Source: Phaeobacter sp. 22II1-1F12B (GTDB lineage Bacteria; Pseudomonadota; Alphaproteobacteria; Rhodobacterales; Rhodobacteraceae). Taken from it: DNA of 64,000 bases. The position numbers and the translations under genes are program-made. This document shows, piece by piece, positions 37,742 to 50,440 of this stretch. How positions within the stretch are numbered: the stretch's first letter is position 1; each line of letters opens with the position of its first letter. The notes under the pieces were generated by a model, which was given only the letters and a program-made list of their open reading frames with translations, had not been told where the DNA came from and did not search any database. Location: positions 124,001-188,000 of the forward strand of contig NZ_AQQP01000010.1 of NCBI RefSeq assembly GCF_002210165.1. The letters are read 5' to 3'.

Positions 37742-38185
37742 ATGCTGGATAACCTGCCGCGTGGAACGATCTGCATTGAAGATATCGAGATGGGCATGAC
37801 GCGCCATCTTCGGAAAGTCGTGACCGACGAAGATATCGAGATGTTCGCTCAGGTCTCGACCGACCGGAACCCGGTGCATCTGGACGACGATTATGCCCGC
37901 GACACGATTTTCGAGGGCCGCATCGCGCATGGCATGCTGACCGCAGGTCTGATCTCTGCGGTGATCGGAGAGCAACTGCCCGGTCATGGCACGGTCTACA
38001 TGGGCCAGACGCTCAAGTTCCTTGGTCCGGTGCGTCCCGGCGACATGGTGTATGCAGAGGTCAAAGTGATCGGCATCGATCTGGCCAAGCGGCGCGTCCA
38101 ACTCGACTGTCACTGCACGGTGGACGGCAAGAAGGTTCTGGCCGGAGAAGCGACGGTACTTGCCCCGAGCCGCAAGTTCGACTGA
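37742..38185 (+). CDS. MaoC-family hydratase
   Basis: A 147-residue hot-dog-fold protein. The R-hydratase motif is intact: STDRNPVHLDDDYA with catalytic Asp41 and His46, then GRIAHGMLTAGLISAVIG. Such enzymes hydrate trans-2-enoyl-CoA to (R)-3-hydroxyacyl-CoA, often supplying polyhydroxyalkanoate synthesis or acting in beta-oxidation. The exact substrate is not clear. GGAG lies before the ATG. No polyhydroxyalkanoate gene is adjacent. Confidence 0.9.
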   Translation: MLDNLPRGTICIEDIEMGMTRHLRKVVTDEDIEMFAQVSTDRNPVHLDDDYARDTIFEGRIAHGMLTAGLISAVIGEQLPGHGTVYMGQTLKFLGPVRPGDMVYAEVKVIGIDLAKRRVQLDCHCTVDGKKVLAGEATVLAPSRKFD

Positions 38186-38189
38186 CCCC

Positions 38190-38201
38190 CGGCACGTGCC
38201 G
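38190..38201. repeat. 12-bp palindrome before ribF
   Basis: CGGCACGTGCCG is a perfect 12-bp palindrome, 6 bases after the MaoC stop, followed by a second small inverted repeat (AAAGC/GCTTT) near 38217-38232. Could be a hairpin at the transcript end or a protein-binding site; no T tract follows. Confidence 0.4.
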
Positions 38202-38319
38202 AACAAAGCCAGTCTGAAAGCGCGCAGGCTTTGCGCGTATTTCACAGTTCCCAACGTCGCGCGCTTCGCCTGCGCGGGTTGCGCTTGAACAAGCCCCGCT
38301 TCGACGCTACGCAGCCACC

Positions 38320-39252
38320 ATGCGGATCATCCAGACCTATCAGAATGTTGCCCCTTCCGATCGCGGCGCAAGCGTGGCCATCGGGAACTTTGACGGCGTC
38401 CATCTTGGGCACCGCTCTGTCATTAAGCTTGCCGAGCAGGCGGACGCGACGGCGCCGACCGGGGTACTGACATTCGAGCCGCACCCGAGGGAATTCTTTG
38501 CCCCCGACAGCCCGCCTTTCCGCCTGATGAGCCGCGACGCGCGGCGGCATCGGCTGGAGAAGATCGGAGTGGATATCCTCTATGAGCTGGCTTTTGACGC
38601 AGGGATGGTCGCGCTGACGCCGGAGGAATTCGCGCGGGACGTCATCGCAGACGGGCTTGGGTTGGCCCATGTGGTGGTTGGCGCCGATTTCCGGTTTGGC
38701 AAGGGACGCAGCGGCGGCGCCGAGGAACTGCAGGCCTTTGGCAAACAGTTCGGGTTCGGGGTGACGATTGCCCCGCTGCTAGAGGAAAACGCGACGACCA
38801 TATCCTCGACCGCGATCCGTACGGCGCTGAGCGAAGCGCGCCCGGGCGATGCTGCGGCGATGCTGGGTCACTGGCACCGGATCGAAGGCAAGGTGATCGA
38901 CGGGGAAAAACGGGGGCGCGAACTGGGGTATCCGACGGCAAACATGTCGATTGACGGCCTCCATCCGCCTGCCTTTGGCGTTTACGCGGTACTCGTCGAT
39001 GTGCTCGATGGTCCGCACAAGGGCAGCTACCACGGCGCGGCAAGCCTTGGCGTGCGACCGATGTTCGGTGAAAACCGTGCGAACCTTGAAACCTTTATCT
39101 TTGATTTCAAGGGCGACTTATACGGTAGCACCCTGTCGGTCGGGCTGGTTGAATTCCTGCGCCCCGAGATGAAATTCGAGGGGCTTGAGAGCCTGATCGC
39201 GCAAATGGACGCTGATTGCGACAAAGCCCGGAAGGTTCTGGAAAGCCTATGA
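38320..39252 (+). CDS. ribF: Bifunctional riboflavin kinase / FAD synthetase
   Basis: A 310-residue enzyme that phosphorylates riboflavin to FMN and adenylates it to FAD. The N-terminal nucleotidyltransferase has SVAIGNFDGVHLGHRSVI (16-33) and TFEPHPREFF; the C-terminal kinase has GKVIDGEKRGRELGYPTANM and the GVYAVLV strand. Length is standard. The ATG at 38320 follows a leader without an FMN riboswitch that I can recognise. It overlaps the next gene by 4 bp (ATGA). Confidence 0.96.
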   Translation: MRIIQTYQNVAPSDRGASVAIGNFDGVHLGHRSVIKLAEQADATAPTGVLTFEPHPREFFAPDSPPFRLMSRDARRHRLEKIGVDILYELAFDAGMVALTPEEFARDVIADGLGLAHVVVGADFRFGKGRSGGAEELQAFGKQFGFGVTIAPLLEENATTISSTAIRTALSEARPGDAAAMLGHWHRIEGKVIDGEKRGRELGYPTANMSIDGLHPPAFGVYAVLVDVLDGPHKGSYHGAASLGVRPMFGENRANLETFIFDFKGDLYGSTLSVGLVEFLRPEMKFEGLESLIAQMDADCDKARKVLESL

Positions 39253-39719
39253 AAGATCCGATCCCCCGGCGCGGACTGGCCAAGCGATTCTGGGAAAAGA
39301 AATCGATGGCAGAGATGTCGCAACAAGAGTGGGAAGCTCTTTGCGACGGCTGCGGCAAATGCTGCCTGAACAAGCTGGAAGACGAGGACACGGGCGAGAT
39401 CGACCTGACGCGGATCGCCTGCCGTCTGCTTGACGACAGCACCTGCCGCTGCAGCCAGTACCCCATTCGCCACCAGTTCGTTCCCGAATGCATCGTGCTG
39501 AAGGCCGACAACATCCAGGACCATCTCTACTGGATGCCGCAGACCTGCGCCTATCGGCTTATCTACGAAGGGCGCGAGTTATATGACTGGCACCCCCTTA
39601 TCTCTGGCCGCGCCGAGACTGTGCATCATGCAGGCGTGTCCGTGCGGGGCATGACCGTACCTGAATTCGAAGTCCCCGAAGAAGAGTGGGACGACTACCT
39701 GATCGAGGAGCCCACCTGA
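39249..39719 (+). CDS. YcgN family cysteine-cluster protein
   Basis: A 156-residue protein with a cysteine cluster: CDGCGKCC (32-39), a further Cys in RIACRLL, CRCSQYP and a C-terminal CAYR. The arrangement suits a zinc- or iron-sulfur-binding site, as in the UPF0260 (YcgN) family; function is unknown. The ATG at 39249 overlaps the ribF stop and the gene ends one base into the next start (TGATG), so three genes form one coupled unit. Confidence 0.9.
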   Translation: MKDPIPRRGLAKRFWEKKSMAEMSQQEWEALCDGCGKCCLNKLEDEDTGEIDLTRIACRLLDDSTCRCSQYPIRHQFVPECIVLKADNIQDHLYWMPQTCAYRLIYEGRELYDWHPLISGRAETVHHAGVSVRGMTVPEFEVPEEEWDDYLIEEPT

Positions 39720-40762
39720 TGTTTTTCGCCTCTGACAATGCCGGTCCGGTCCATCCCGCCATCATGGAGAAACTGGCGACAGCCAATGCCGGTTACGCCC
39801 TGCCCTATGGTAATGACCCGCTGATGGACGAGGTGCGCGACAAGATCAGGGATATATTCGAGGCGCCCGAGGCTGCGGTTTACCTTGTCGCAACCGGCAC
39901 GGCGGCGAACTCGCTGGCGCTGGCAACGCTTACGCAGCCCTTTGAGACGATCTTTTGCTCGCCCCTCGCCCATATCCACGAGGACGAGTGCAATGCGCCC
40001 GAGTTCTACACTGGCGGTGCCAAGCTGACGCTTGTCCCGGGCGGCGACAAAATGACGGCGAAAGCCCTGCGCGAGACGATTGCCGGAGAGCAAACACGCG
40101 GCGTCCACGGCCCGCAGCGCGGCCCCGTTTCAATCACCCAGATCACCGAGCGCGGCGGCGTCTATTCCTTGTCCGAGATTCAGGAACTTGCCGAGGTCGC
40201 AAAGTCCTTTGGTGTGCCGGTTCACCTTGACGGTGCACGGTTCGCGAATGCGCTGGTCGCGCTGAATTGCTCACCGGCGGAAATGACGTGGAAAGCGGGC
40301 GTGGATGCGGTTTCCTTTGGCGGGACGAAAAACGGCTGCATGGGCGTCGAAGCCGTCATCCTTTTCAACCCCGACAAGGCGTGGGAATTCGAGCTACGCC
40401 GCAAACGGGGCGCGCAGCTGTTTTCAAAGCACCGATACCTGTCGGCACAGATGGCGGCCTATCTGACCGATGACCTGTGGCTGAGCCTTGCGCGGAAGTC
40501 CAACGATGCCTGTGCAAGCCTGCGGGAGAAACTCGTGACTGCCGGCGCAGAGATTGCTTGGGGCGGAACCGCCAACATGATCTTCCCGCGCTTTTCCCGC
40601 GCGGCTCATCAACGGCTTCATGATGCCGGCGCGATCTACAACATGTGGGAAGGTGAATTGCAGGGGGCCGATCCCAAAGAATTGCTCACAGCGCGGCTTG
40701 TCTGCGACTGGTCCGCGAGCGATGAGAACACAGACCGCTTCATCGATATTCTCAAGGGCTGA
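39719..40762 (+). CDS. ltaE: Low-specificity L-threonine aldolase
   Basis: A 347-residue PLP-dependent aldolase that splits L-threonine or allo-threonine into glycine and acetaldehyde. Active-site features: SDNAGP at the start, AHIHEDE (84-90), the PLP-binding DGAR (Asp171) and the Schiff-base lysine in FGGTKNGCMG (Lys204). TGATG shows the start overlapping the YcgN stop by one base. It is convergent with the alpha/beta hydrolase at 40766, only three bases apart, with no terminator between them. Confidence 0.9.
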   Translation: MFFASDNAGPVHPAIMEKLATANAGYALPYGNDPLMDEVRDKIRDIFEAPEAAVYLVATGTAANSLALATLTQPFETIFCSPLAHIHEDECNAPEFYTGGAKLTLVPGGDKMTAKALRETIAGEQTRGVHGPQRGPVSITQITERGGVYSLSEIQELAEVAKSFGVPVHLDGARFANALVALNCSPAEMTWKAGVDAVSFGGTKNGCMGVEAVILFNPDKAWEFELRRKRGAQLFSKHRYLSAQMAAYLTDDLWLSLARKSNDACASLREKLVTAGAEIAWGGTANMIFPRFSRAAHQRLHDAGAIYNMWEGELQGADPKELLTARLVCDWSASDENTDRFIDILKG

Positions 40763-40765
40763 CGG

Positions 40766-41584
40766 TCAGACCGGGACTTCTGCAAACAGCTGACGCAGGT
40801 GATCGGCCGTCTCGGCAGGATGGCTGATCGGCAGCATGTGCCCAGCACCTTCGACCACGACGTTCCGGGCATCCGGCAAACGCGCGGCGAAACCATCGTT
40901 CACGGCGGCGATGACAGCCGCCGTATTGCCGCCCCGCATCAGCAACACCGGCAGGTTCAGCGATTGCAGCCGCCCCGGTTCCAGTAGCTTGTGGATGTCG
41001 TCCAGCAAGGCAGGGCTGCACGCGGGGACGATTCGCACGCCGCGGATCATCGCCGCGCGCCTATGTTCGGGCATATCCTCCCAGCTCTCACCGACACCGC
41101 CGCCCCAGCCGCCGTTGAACAACCGGGCCCCCAGTTCGAACTGACCCGCTTTCATCGCGTCATAGAAGGGCGCGGAGGAGTTCATGCTCTGCTTCACGAG
41201 GTCCGGCTTATCTTCGCCAGCGATGGCGAAGTAGACGGATTCGATCATGGTCAGGCTGCGCACGAGTTCCGGGAAAAGGACAGCGACACGCATCGCGATG
41301 GATGCGCCAAAGGAATGCCCGATGACATCCACCGGTTCCGTCAAGGTCGCGACGGCAGCCCGCGCCATACGATCCTGAAAGTCCCCCTGCCCGTCCCAGT
41401 CAGGGCTGAGCCCATGGTTGAACATGTCGGTGGCGGTGATTTCGATTTCGCTGTCCATCTCACCCGCGAGGCCCTTCCAGGCCCCGGAATGGGCAAGTGT
41501 GCAATGCAGCGCCAGAACCTTCCGCCTGCCGTTCCCGAGTTTCCGGGTTTCAAGCGGTTGCGGTATGCGCTGTGCGATGTTCAC
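40766..41584 (-). CDS. Alpha/beta hydrolase
   Basis: A 272-residue cytoplasmic alpha/beta hydrolase. The nucleophile is Ser91 in VIGHSFGASIA and a likely catalytic His lies in GAGHMLPISHPAE (about residue 249). Epoxide hydrolase/haloalkane-type or lactonase roles are possible; the sequence does not decide. It starts at a GTG overlapping the stop of the isomerase gene (GTGA), so the two are coupled. Confidence 0.85.
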   Translation of the reverse strand: MNIAQRIPQPLETRKLGNGRRKVLALHCTLAHSGAWKGLAGEMDSEIEITATDMFNHGLSPDWDGQGDFQDRMARAAVATLTEPVDVIGHSFGASIAMRVAVLFPELVRSLTMIESVYFAIAGEDKPDLVKQSMNSSAPFYDAMKAGQFELGARLFNGGWGGGVGESWEDMPEHRRAAMIRGVRIVPACSPALLDDIHKLLEPGRLQSLNLPVLLMRGGNTAAVIAAVNDGFAARLPDARNVVVEGAGHMLPISHPAETADHLRQLFAEVPV

Positions 41585-42183
41585 GCCGAGGTTTCCTCGA
41601 GATGGGAATCGAGCGCATCGAGGCGATCCTGCCCCCAGAATCGCTCATCATCCTCGGTGATGTAAAAGGGCGAACCGAACACACCACGGCTGATCGCCTC
41701 TTCGAGGTTGGCGGCATAGGTTTCGGCCCCTTGTAGCAAGCCCCGATCAGCGATTGCCGGATCGAAACCGGCCTCCTCTAAGCAGGCGCGAATAACCGCA
41801 TCATCGGCGATGTCCTTGTCCTCGGCCCAACAGGCCCGCAGGACCGCGTGGGACAGAACACCGACGTCCCCGCCGCCTTCGGCCTGCGCCGCGATGATCG
41901 CATACGACGACGGCGCGGCGTTGGTCGGGAAATGGGCCGGCTGAAAGTTCATCTTCATCTGAAGATGCTTGGCCTGCCGCTTGAGTTCCTGCATGCGGTA
42001 TTCCTGACGCGCAACCGGACGATCTTTGGGGAGAGCTGTTCCGGTTCGCGAGAAAAGCGAGACGATGTCGAACGGCTTGTAGACGACGGTCGCCTCGTGC
42101 CGGGCTGCTATCTGTTCGAGCCGGGTGCCCGCGAGATATGCAAAGGGTGACAAGGTTGCAAAGAAGTAGTCGATCTGGGCCAT
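41581..42183 (-). CDS. 2-hydroxychromene-2-carboxylate isomerase (DsbA-like fold)
   Basis: A 200-residue kappa-class GST/DsbA-like protein. The N-terminus IDYFFATLSPFAYLAGTRL carries the catalytic Ser (SPFAYL) instead of the DsbA CXXC, and GVFGSPFYITEDDERFWGQDRLD is the conserved cis-Pro end. Homologues catalyse a glutathione-dependent isomerisation in naphthalene degradation, but most family members have unknown substrates. It precedes the hydrolase with a 4-bp overlap, and is divergent from prs. Confidence 0.88.
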   Translation of the reverse strand: MAQIDYFFATLSPFAYLAGTRLEQIAARHEATVVYKPFDIVSLFSRTGTALPKDRPVARQEYRMQELKRQAKHLQMKMNFQPAHFPTNAAPSSYAIIAAQAEGGGDVGVLSHAVLRACWAEDKDIADDAVIRACLEEAGFDPAIADRGLLQGAETYAANLEEAISRGVFGSPFYITEDDERFWGQDRLDALDSHLEETSA

Positions 42184-42293
42184 TTGCTTTTTCTCCCGCG
42201 GCTAGCTTTGCGCGACGGTAAGGCCATGCTAAGCGGTGTCAACACCACGAATCTGTTACATATCTCTCTCGCTGCTCCGGGAAACCAGTCTCC

Positions 42294-43313
42294 ATGCCTC
42301 ATATGATCGAACCCAAGCTGATCTCTGGGAATGCCAACCAGCCGTTGGCCCAAGCCATTGCACGCCGCATGACCATGCATCGCGGCATTCAAACCGGGTT
42401 GGTCGATGCCCGCGTGGAACGCTTTAACGACGGCGAGATTTTTGTCGAAGTGTTCGAAAACGTCCGGGGCGAGGATATGTTCATCATCCAGCCCACGTCC
42501 AACCCTGCCAATGACAACCTGATGGAATTGCTGGTGATGGCAGATGCGCTGCGCCGGTCTTCGGCGGCACGGGTAACAGCTGTTCTGCCCTATTTCGGTT
42601 ACGCTCGTCAGGACCGCCGCACCAAGGCGCGTACACCGATCACGGCCAAGCTTGTGGCCAACATGATGGTCGGCACCGGGATCGAACGGATCCTGACGAT
42701 GGATCTGCACGCCGCCCAGATTCAGGGTTTTTTCGATATCCCCGTCGACAACCTTTATGGCTCGCCGGTTTTTGCGCTGGATATCCGCACCAACTTTAAA
42801 GGTCACATGGACGAATTGATGGTGGTCTCGCCCGACGTGGGCGGTGTGGCCCGCGCGCGCGAGCTCGCGAAACGTGTAAATGCGCCGCTTGCCATCGTCG
42901 ACAAACGTCGCGAAAAAGCCGGTGAAGTCGCGGAAATGACTGTGATCGGGAACGTGCAGGACAAAATTTGTCTGATCGTTGACGACATCTGCGACACGGC
43001 TGGCACGCTCTGCAAAGCGGCAGAGATCCTGATGGAGAACGGTGCCAAGGAAGTGCACTCTTATATTACGCATGGCGTGATGAGCGGCCCAGCGGTCGAA
43101 AGGATTACCAACTCGGTCATGAAATCGCTGGTTCTTACCGATACGATCCGTCCGACGGATGCGGTACTGGCCGCGCCGAATATCCGTATCGTGCCGACAG
43201 CACCGGTATTCGCGCAAGCCATCCTGAACATCTGGAACGGCACGTCGGTGTCCTCGCTCTTTGAGGATTCGACGCTCTCGCCAATATATGAATCGCTGTA
43301 CACGATGGACTGA
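42294..43313 (+). CDS. prs: Ribose-phosphate pyrophosphokinase
   Basis: A 339-residue enzyme that makes PRPP from ribose 5-phosphate and ATP for nucleotide, histidine and tryptophan synthesis. Family motifs are RFNDGEIFVEVFENVRGED, ARQDRR with the flexible-loop residues, VVSPDVGGVARARELA, and the PRPP-binding DDICDTAGTL. The ATG at 42294 or 42303 may be used. A terminator with a long T run follows. Confidence 0.97.
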   Translation: MPHMIEPKLISGNANQPLAQAIARRMTMHRGIQTGLVDARVERFNDGEIFVEVFENVRGEDMFIIQPTSNPANDNLMELLVMADALRRSSAARVTAVLPYFGYARQDRRTKARTPITAKLVANMMVGTGIERILTMDLHAAQIQGFFDIPVDNLYGSPVFALDIRTNFKGHMDELMVVSPDVGGVARARELAKRVNAPLAIVDKRREKAGEVAEMTVIGNVQDKICLIVDDICDTAGTLCKAAEILMENGAKEVHSYITHGVMSGPAVERITNSVMKSLVLTDTIRPTDAVLAAPNIRIVPTAPVFAQAILNIWNGTSVSSLFEDSTLSPIYESLYTMD

Positions 43314-43340
43314 TAGACCGCATTCATCGCGAAGTTTGCC

Positions 43341-43376
43341 GGGCGCTTCGTTTTCACGGAGCGCCCTTTTCTTTTT
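43341..43376 (+). terminator. prs terminator
   Basis: GGGCGCT (43341-43347) and AGCGCCC (43360-43366) form the stem, extended imperfectly inwards, followed by TTTTCTTTTT. Confidence 0.85.
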
Positions 43377-43404
43377 CCGGCTAAGTGTACAAACCAGTCG
43401 TTCC

Positions 43405-43439
43405 CACAAAAGAAAACCGGCCCGCAATGGGGCCGGTTT
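43405..43439 (-). terminator. atp operon terminator
   Basis: On the minus strand AAACCGGCCC (43439-43430) pairs with GGGCCGGTTT (43423-43414) and is followed by TCTTTTGTG. It lies 27 bases after the atpC stop. Confidence 0.85.
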
Positions 43440-43465
43440 CCAGATATCAATTTTTCCAGACGAAA

Positions 43466-43909
43466 TCAGGCCGGAGCCGGACCGCCGCCTTTGCCGATGG
43501 CGATGTGATCGCCAAGAGCGACCATATCGGACAAGAGCTTGGCCGCGTCATCCACTGGGCCCGGTTCGTTCTTGAACGTTTCCTTGGCCGCTTCGTGCTT
43601 GGCGCGGGCATCTTCGATCAGTTCGTCGATATGCTCACGCGTGACCTCGGTCATCGGGATCGCCTGCTCGGCCAGAACCGAAAGACTTTCGCCGTTGATT
43701 TCCGCAAAACCGCCAGTGACGATGTATTCCGACGCGCCTTCCGGCCCGTCGACCCGCAGAACACCGGGACGCAGCGTGGCGATGACGGGGCTATGACCGG
43801 GCATTGCCGTCATGTCGCCGTCAGCACCGGGGATCAGAACCTCGCGGGCCTGAAACGACGCAAGGCGCCGTTCCGGGGACACGAGGTCAAATTGCATTGT
43901 GTCTGCCAT
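43466..43909 (-). CDS. atpC: F1 ATP synthase epsilon subunit
   Basis: A 147-residue subunit of the central stalk. [49 protein letters not shown] is the typical N-terminal beta-sandwich, and the C-terminal helices contain [19 protein letters not shown]. Last gene of atpHAGDC, 11 bases after atpD, and followed by a strong terminator. Confidence 0.95.
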   Translation of the reverse strand: MADTMQFDLVSPERRLASFQAREVLIPGADGDMTAMPGHSPVIATLRPGVLRVDGPEGASEYIVTGGFAEINGESLSVLAEQAIPMTEVTREHIDELIEDARAKHEAAKETFKNEPGPVDDAAKLLSDMVALGDHIAIGKGGGPAPA

Positions 43910-43920
43910 CAGTGGCTCCT

Positions 43921-46241
<2,321 letters not shown>

Positions 46242-46255
46242 TGCCCTATCTCTCC

Positions 46256-47794
<1,539 letters not shown>

Positions 47795-48355
47795 TTATCC
47801 GACCTCTTTCATTGAATTCTGGAGGGAGTTGAGCTTCGAGCGGATCGAGGTATCGATCATCTTCGAACCCACTTTAACGATCAGACCACCGATGAGGCTT
47901 TCATCGACGGTCGCATTGATAGTAACGGTCTTGCCGACATTCGCGCTGAGCGATTTCGACAGTTTTTCGGTCTGTTCCTTGGTCAGAGCCTTGGCGCTTG
48001 TCACCTCGGCGATGACTTCGCCGCGCTGATCGGCCAGTTGCTCACGGAGCACGGCCAGAAGCTGCGGCACCACGAACAGGCGACGCTTTTCCGCCATCAG
48101 GGCCAGCGCGTTCTGGAGCACCGGCGCCAGACCCATCTTCTGGGCAAGGGCACTGATCGCATCACGCTGTTCGCCGCGGGAAATCAATGGTGACTTGATC
48201 ATGGCGCTCAGTTCAGCGCTGTCGTTCAGAGCGGCGCTCAGATCGCCGACGCTCGTCTCGAGCCCATCAAGGTTACCGTTCTCTTGCGCGATTTCAAAAA
48301 TCGCTGTGGCATAGCGTTCGGCTATACCAGTGGAAATCGAAGCTGGTTCGGACAC
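47795..48355 (-). CDS. atpH: F1 ATP synthase delta subunit
   Basis: A 186-residue peripheral-stalk subunit. VSEPASISTGIAERYATAIFEIAQE at the start and the C-terminal VDESLIGGLIVKVGSKMIDTSIRSKLNSLQNSMK are typical. The GTG at 48355 is selected because GGAAGG lies seven bases before it and it gives the family length; the open frame continues 50 codons upstream without a ribosome site. First gene of the F1 operon; the F0 genes must lie elsewhere, as is usual in this order. Confidence 0.95.
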   Translation of the reverse strand: MSEPASISTGIAERYATAIFEIAQENGNLDGLETSVGDLSAALNDSAELSAMIKSPLISRGEQRDAISALAQKMGLAPVLQNALALMAEKRRLFVVPQLLAVLREQLADQRGEVIAEVTSAKALTKEQTEKLSKSLSANVGKTVTINATVDESLIGGLIVKVGSKMIDTSIRSKLNSLQNSMKEVG

Positions 48356-48684
48356 GTCCACCCTTCCGATATTAAGACCCGATTGGCTGCCAGCATGGCG
48401 ACCTCCGGGCGCGTTAGAAAGCCCCGTGAAAGCGCGGGGCATCGAAATCAGCGTGGATGTAACAGAGCGGTCTTTCGCCCGCAATACAGTATCGTGATGA
48501 TGCACAGGAACGTTAATCTTTTGTTTTTAAGGACTTAACGAAATCGCCTGCGAATAAGGCATTATGGATGTTACAAAAAAGCCAGAATTTTCGTGATCAG
48601 GTGCGATTCCTGCCTGAAAGCCGCAACCGATTTCAGCGTTTTTCAACGATCATCGGGCTTCGCCGTTGCTTGTCGCGTTTCCGC
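48356..48684. other. Leader/promoter region of atpHAGDC
   Basis: This 329-base stretch is upstream of atpH on the minus strand and downstream of a methyltransferase gene. A hairpin, GCCCCG (48421-48426) with CGGGGC (48435-48440), lies 65-85 bases before the atpH start and on the minus strand is followed by TTTCT; it could be a leader attenuator or an mRNA-stabilising element. The AT-rich stretch 48500-48600 probably contains the promoter, but I cannot fix its boxes. No gene seen. Confidence 0.5.
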
Positions 48685-49425
48685 TCAAACTGGTGATGTT
48701 TCCGGCTTGGGGCTGAGCGCCGGTATCGGGTTGCGGGACCATTCCTTGGTGACCGTCCCGCTTGGCGGCGCGACCCGTTTGCTGACCTCGACGAGAAAGG
48801 CCCCGCCTGCCATGACTGTGGGCATCCGTGCGCCGACCTTTTCGAACAACGGCGCGGACTTGAGCCAGAACCGACGGGTCGAGGGCAGCTGATAGAGCGC
48901 CGCGCTGTGCCGTTCAGGCAGGAAATCGTGCTGCTCCAACTGGCCTTCGAGCTGCCCTAACGTGTAGGGACGCCCGTATCCGAACGGCGTTCTGTCAGAG
49001 CGTGACCATAATCCAGCCCGGTTCGGGACGATGAAAATGGCCTTTCCTCCGGGGCCCAAGACGCGCCAGCATTCCTCAAGCAAGGCTGAAGGGCGTTCGG
49101 AAGTTTCCAGCCCGTGCATTACCACGAGGCGGTCCACACGCCCGGTTTCCAGCGGCCAGAGGGTTTCTTCGCTGAGCACGGTCACGTTGGGCATATTGGC
49201 GGGCCACGGCATCACCCCCTGCGGCGCTGGCATCAAGGCGACAACACGACGGGCATCAGCCAGATATGGCCGCAGCAGAGGCAGTGCGAACCCAAATCCG
49301 GCCACGGTCTGCCCTTTTGACTCGGGCCAGAGTGCACAAAGCTGGTTGCGTATAGAAGCCTGCGCCGCGCGCCCAAGCGTACTGCGATAGTAAAAATTCC
49401 GAAGGTCCTGGACATCCAGATGCAT
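48685..49425 (-). CDS. Class I SAM-dependent methyltransferase
   Basis: A 246-residue methyltransferase-like protein. The N-terminal [16 protein letters not shown] is followed by a SAM-binding region around [18 protein letters not shown] and [21 protein letters not shown] (motif IV/V of UbiE-type enzymes). In alphaproteobacteria this gene is commonly divergent from gloB. The substrate is unknown. The SAM-binding glycine-rich loop is degenerate (GFGFALPLL), so activity is not certain. Confidence 0.85.
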   Translation of the reverse strand: MHLDVQDLRNFYYRSTLGRAAQASIRNQLCALWPESKGQTVAGFGFALPLLRPYLADARRVVALMPAPQGVMPWPANMPNVTVLSEETLWPLETGRVDRLVVMHGLETSERPSALLEECWRVLGPGGKAIFIVPNRAGLWSRSDRTPFGYGRPYTLGQLEGQLEQHDFLPERHSAALYQLPSTRRFWLKSAPLFEKVGARMPTVMAGGAFLVEVSKRVAPPSGTVTKEWSRNPIPALSPKPETSPV

Positions 49426-49498
49426 TGTAGTCGCCTGTCCAATCGGTCAATCTGAATTACAATCAGCGCAGTGTAACAATGAAATGGAGGAACACACC

Positions 49499-50266
49499 AT
49501 GCCTCTTGAAATCCTTACCATCCCGTGTCGAAGCGACAATTACGCTTTCCTCGCACATAACGCGGACACCGGCGAAACATTCCTTGTGGATGCGCCCGAG
49601 GCAGGACCAATCCTCGCCGTCCTTAAGGAAAAGGGCTGGTCACTGGGTACGATCCTGCTGACCCATCACCATCCAGATCATGTCGAAGGTCTGCCGGGCC
49701 TTTTGGCCGAACACGATGCGCAGGTCGTCGGTGCCGCAGCTGACGCGCATCGCCTGCCTCCGCTCAACAAACAGGTTCGGGACGAGGATAAAATCGAGGT
49801 CGCCGGCGAAACCGGATACGTCATGGATGTATCCGGTCACACGGTCGGCCATGTCGCCTTTTATTTTCCTGAGAGCCGCGTAGTGTTCACCGCGGACAGC
49901 CTTATGGCCTTGGGATGTGGCCGGGTGTTCGAGGGAACGATGCCGCAGATGTGGCACTCCCTTTCCAAACTGGCGGCACTGCCCCCGGAAACGGTCGTCT
50001 ACTCTGGCCATGAATACACCGAGGCCAACGGAAAATTCGCCAAGACCATTGAACCGGACAATCCCGAGCTTAAATCCCGTATAGCCGCGATCGCCGAAGC
50101 AAGATCGCGTAATGAACCAACTGTCCCGTCACTTCTTTCTCTCGAATTGGCAACAAATCCGTTTCTGCGCGCAGGCAATGCGGATGTCGCTCGCCAACTG
50201 GGCCTCGAAGGCGCAGAACCCGAGACCGTTTTCGCTGAAATTCGCACCCGGAAAGACAATTTCTGA
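49499..50266 (+). CDS. gloB: Hydroxyacylglutathione hydrolase (glyoxalase II)
   Basis: A 255-residue metallo-beta-lactamase-fold enzyme that hydrolyses S-lactoylglutathione in methylglyoxal detoxification. The metal motif THHHPDH is at 55-61; PGHTVGH-like VSGHTVGHVAF and SGHEYT follow. GGAGG lies eight bases before the ATG at 49499; an earlier in-frame start at 49484 lies before the ribosome site. Divergent from the methyltransferase above. Confidence 0.95.
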   Translation: MPLEILTIPCRSDNYAFLAHNADTGETFLVDAPEAGPILAVLKEKGWSLGTILLTHHHPDHVEGLPGLLAEHDAQVVGAAADAHRLPPLNKQVRDEDKIEVAGETGYVMDVSGHTVGHVAFYFPESRVVFTADSLMALGCGRVFEGTMPQMWHSLSKLAALPPETVVYSGHEYTEANGKFAKTIEPDNPELKSRIAAIAEARSRNEPTVPSLLSLELATNPFLRAGNADVARQLGLEGAEPETVFAEIRTRKDNF

Positions 50267-50440
50267 TGCCGAAAATCCGCGCGACTGTGTCACGATAAAA
50301 TCAATTGTGACTGTAAAATGAAAGAAAACCCTTGAAGCTGCGCTACGATCAACCAAACTCTAACACTATCAAGACATGGTTGGAATGCGACGGCTTCCCC
50401 TGATGCTCTCGCCCCGACCCAAATAAGAGGAGCACGCGCC

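Noticed and set aside
50331-50360. Possible RpoH promoter before clpA (CTTGAAG)
   Set aside because: The -35-like box is present but nothing resembling CCCCATNT lies 13-15 bases downstream.
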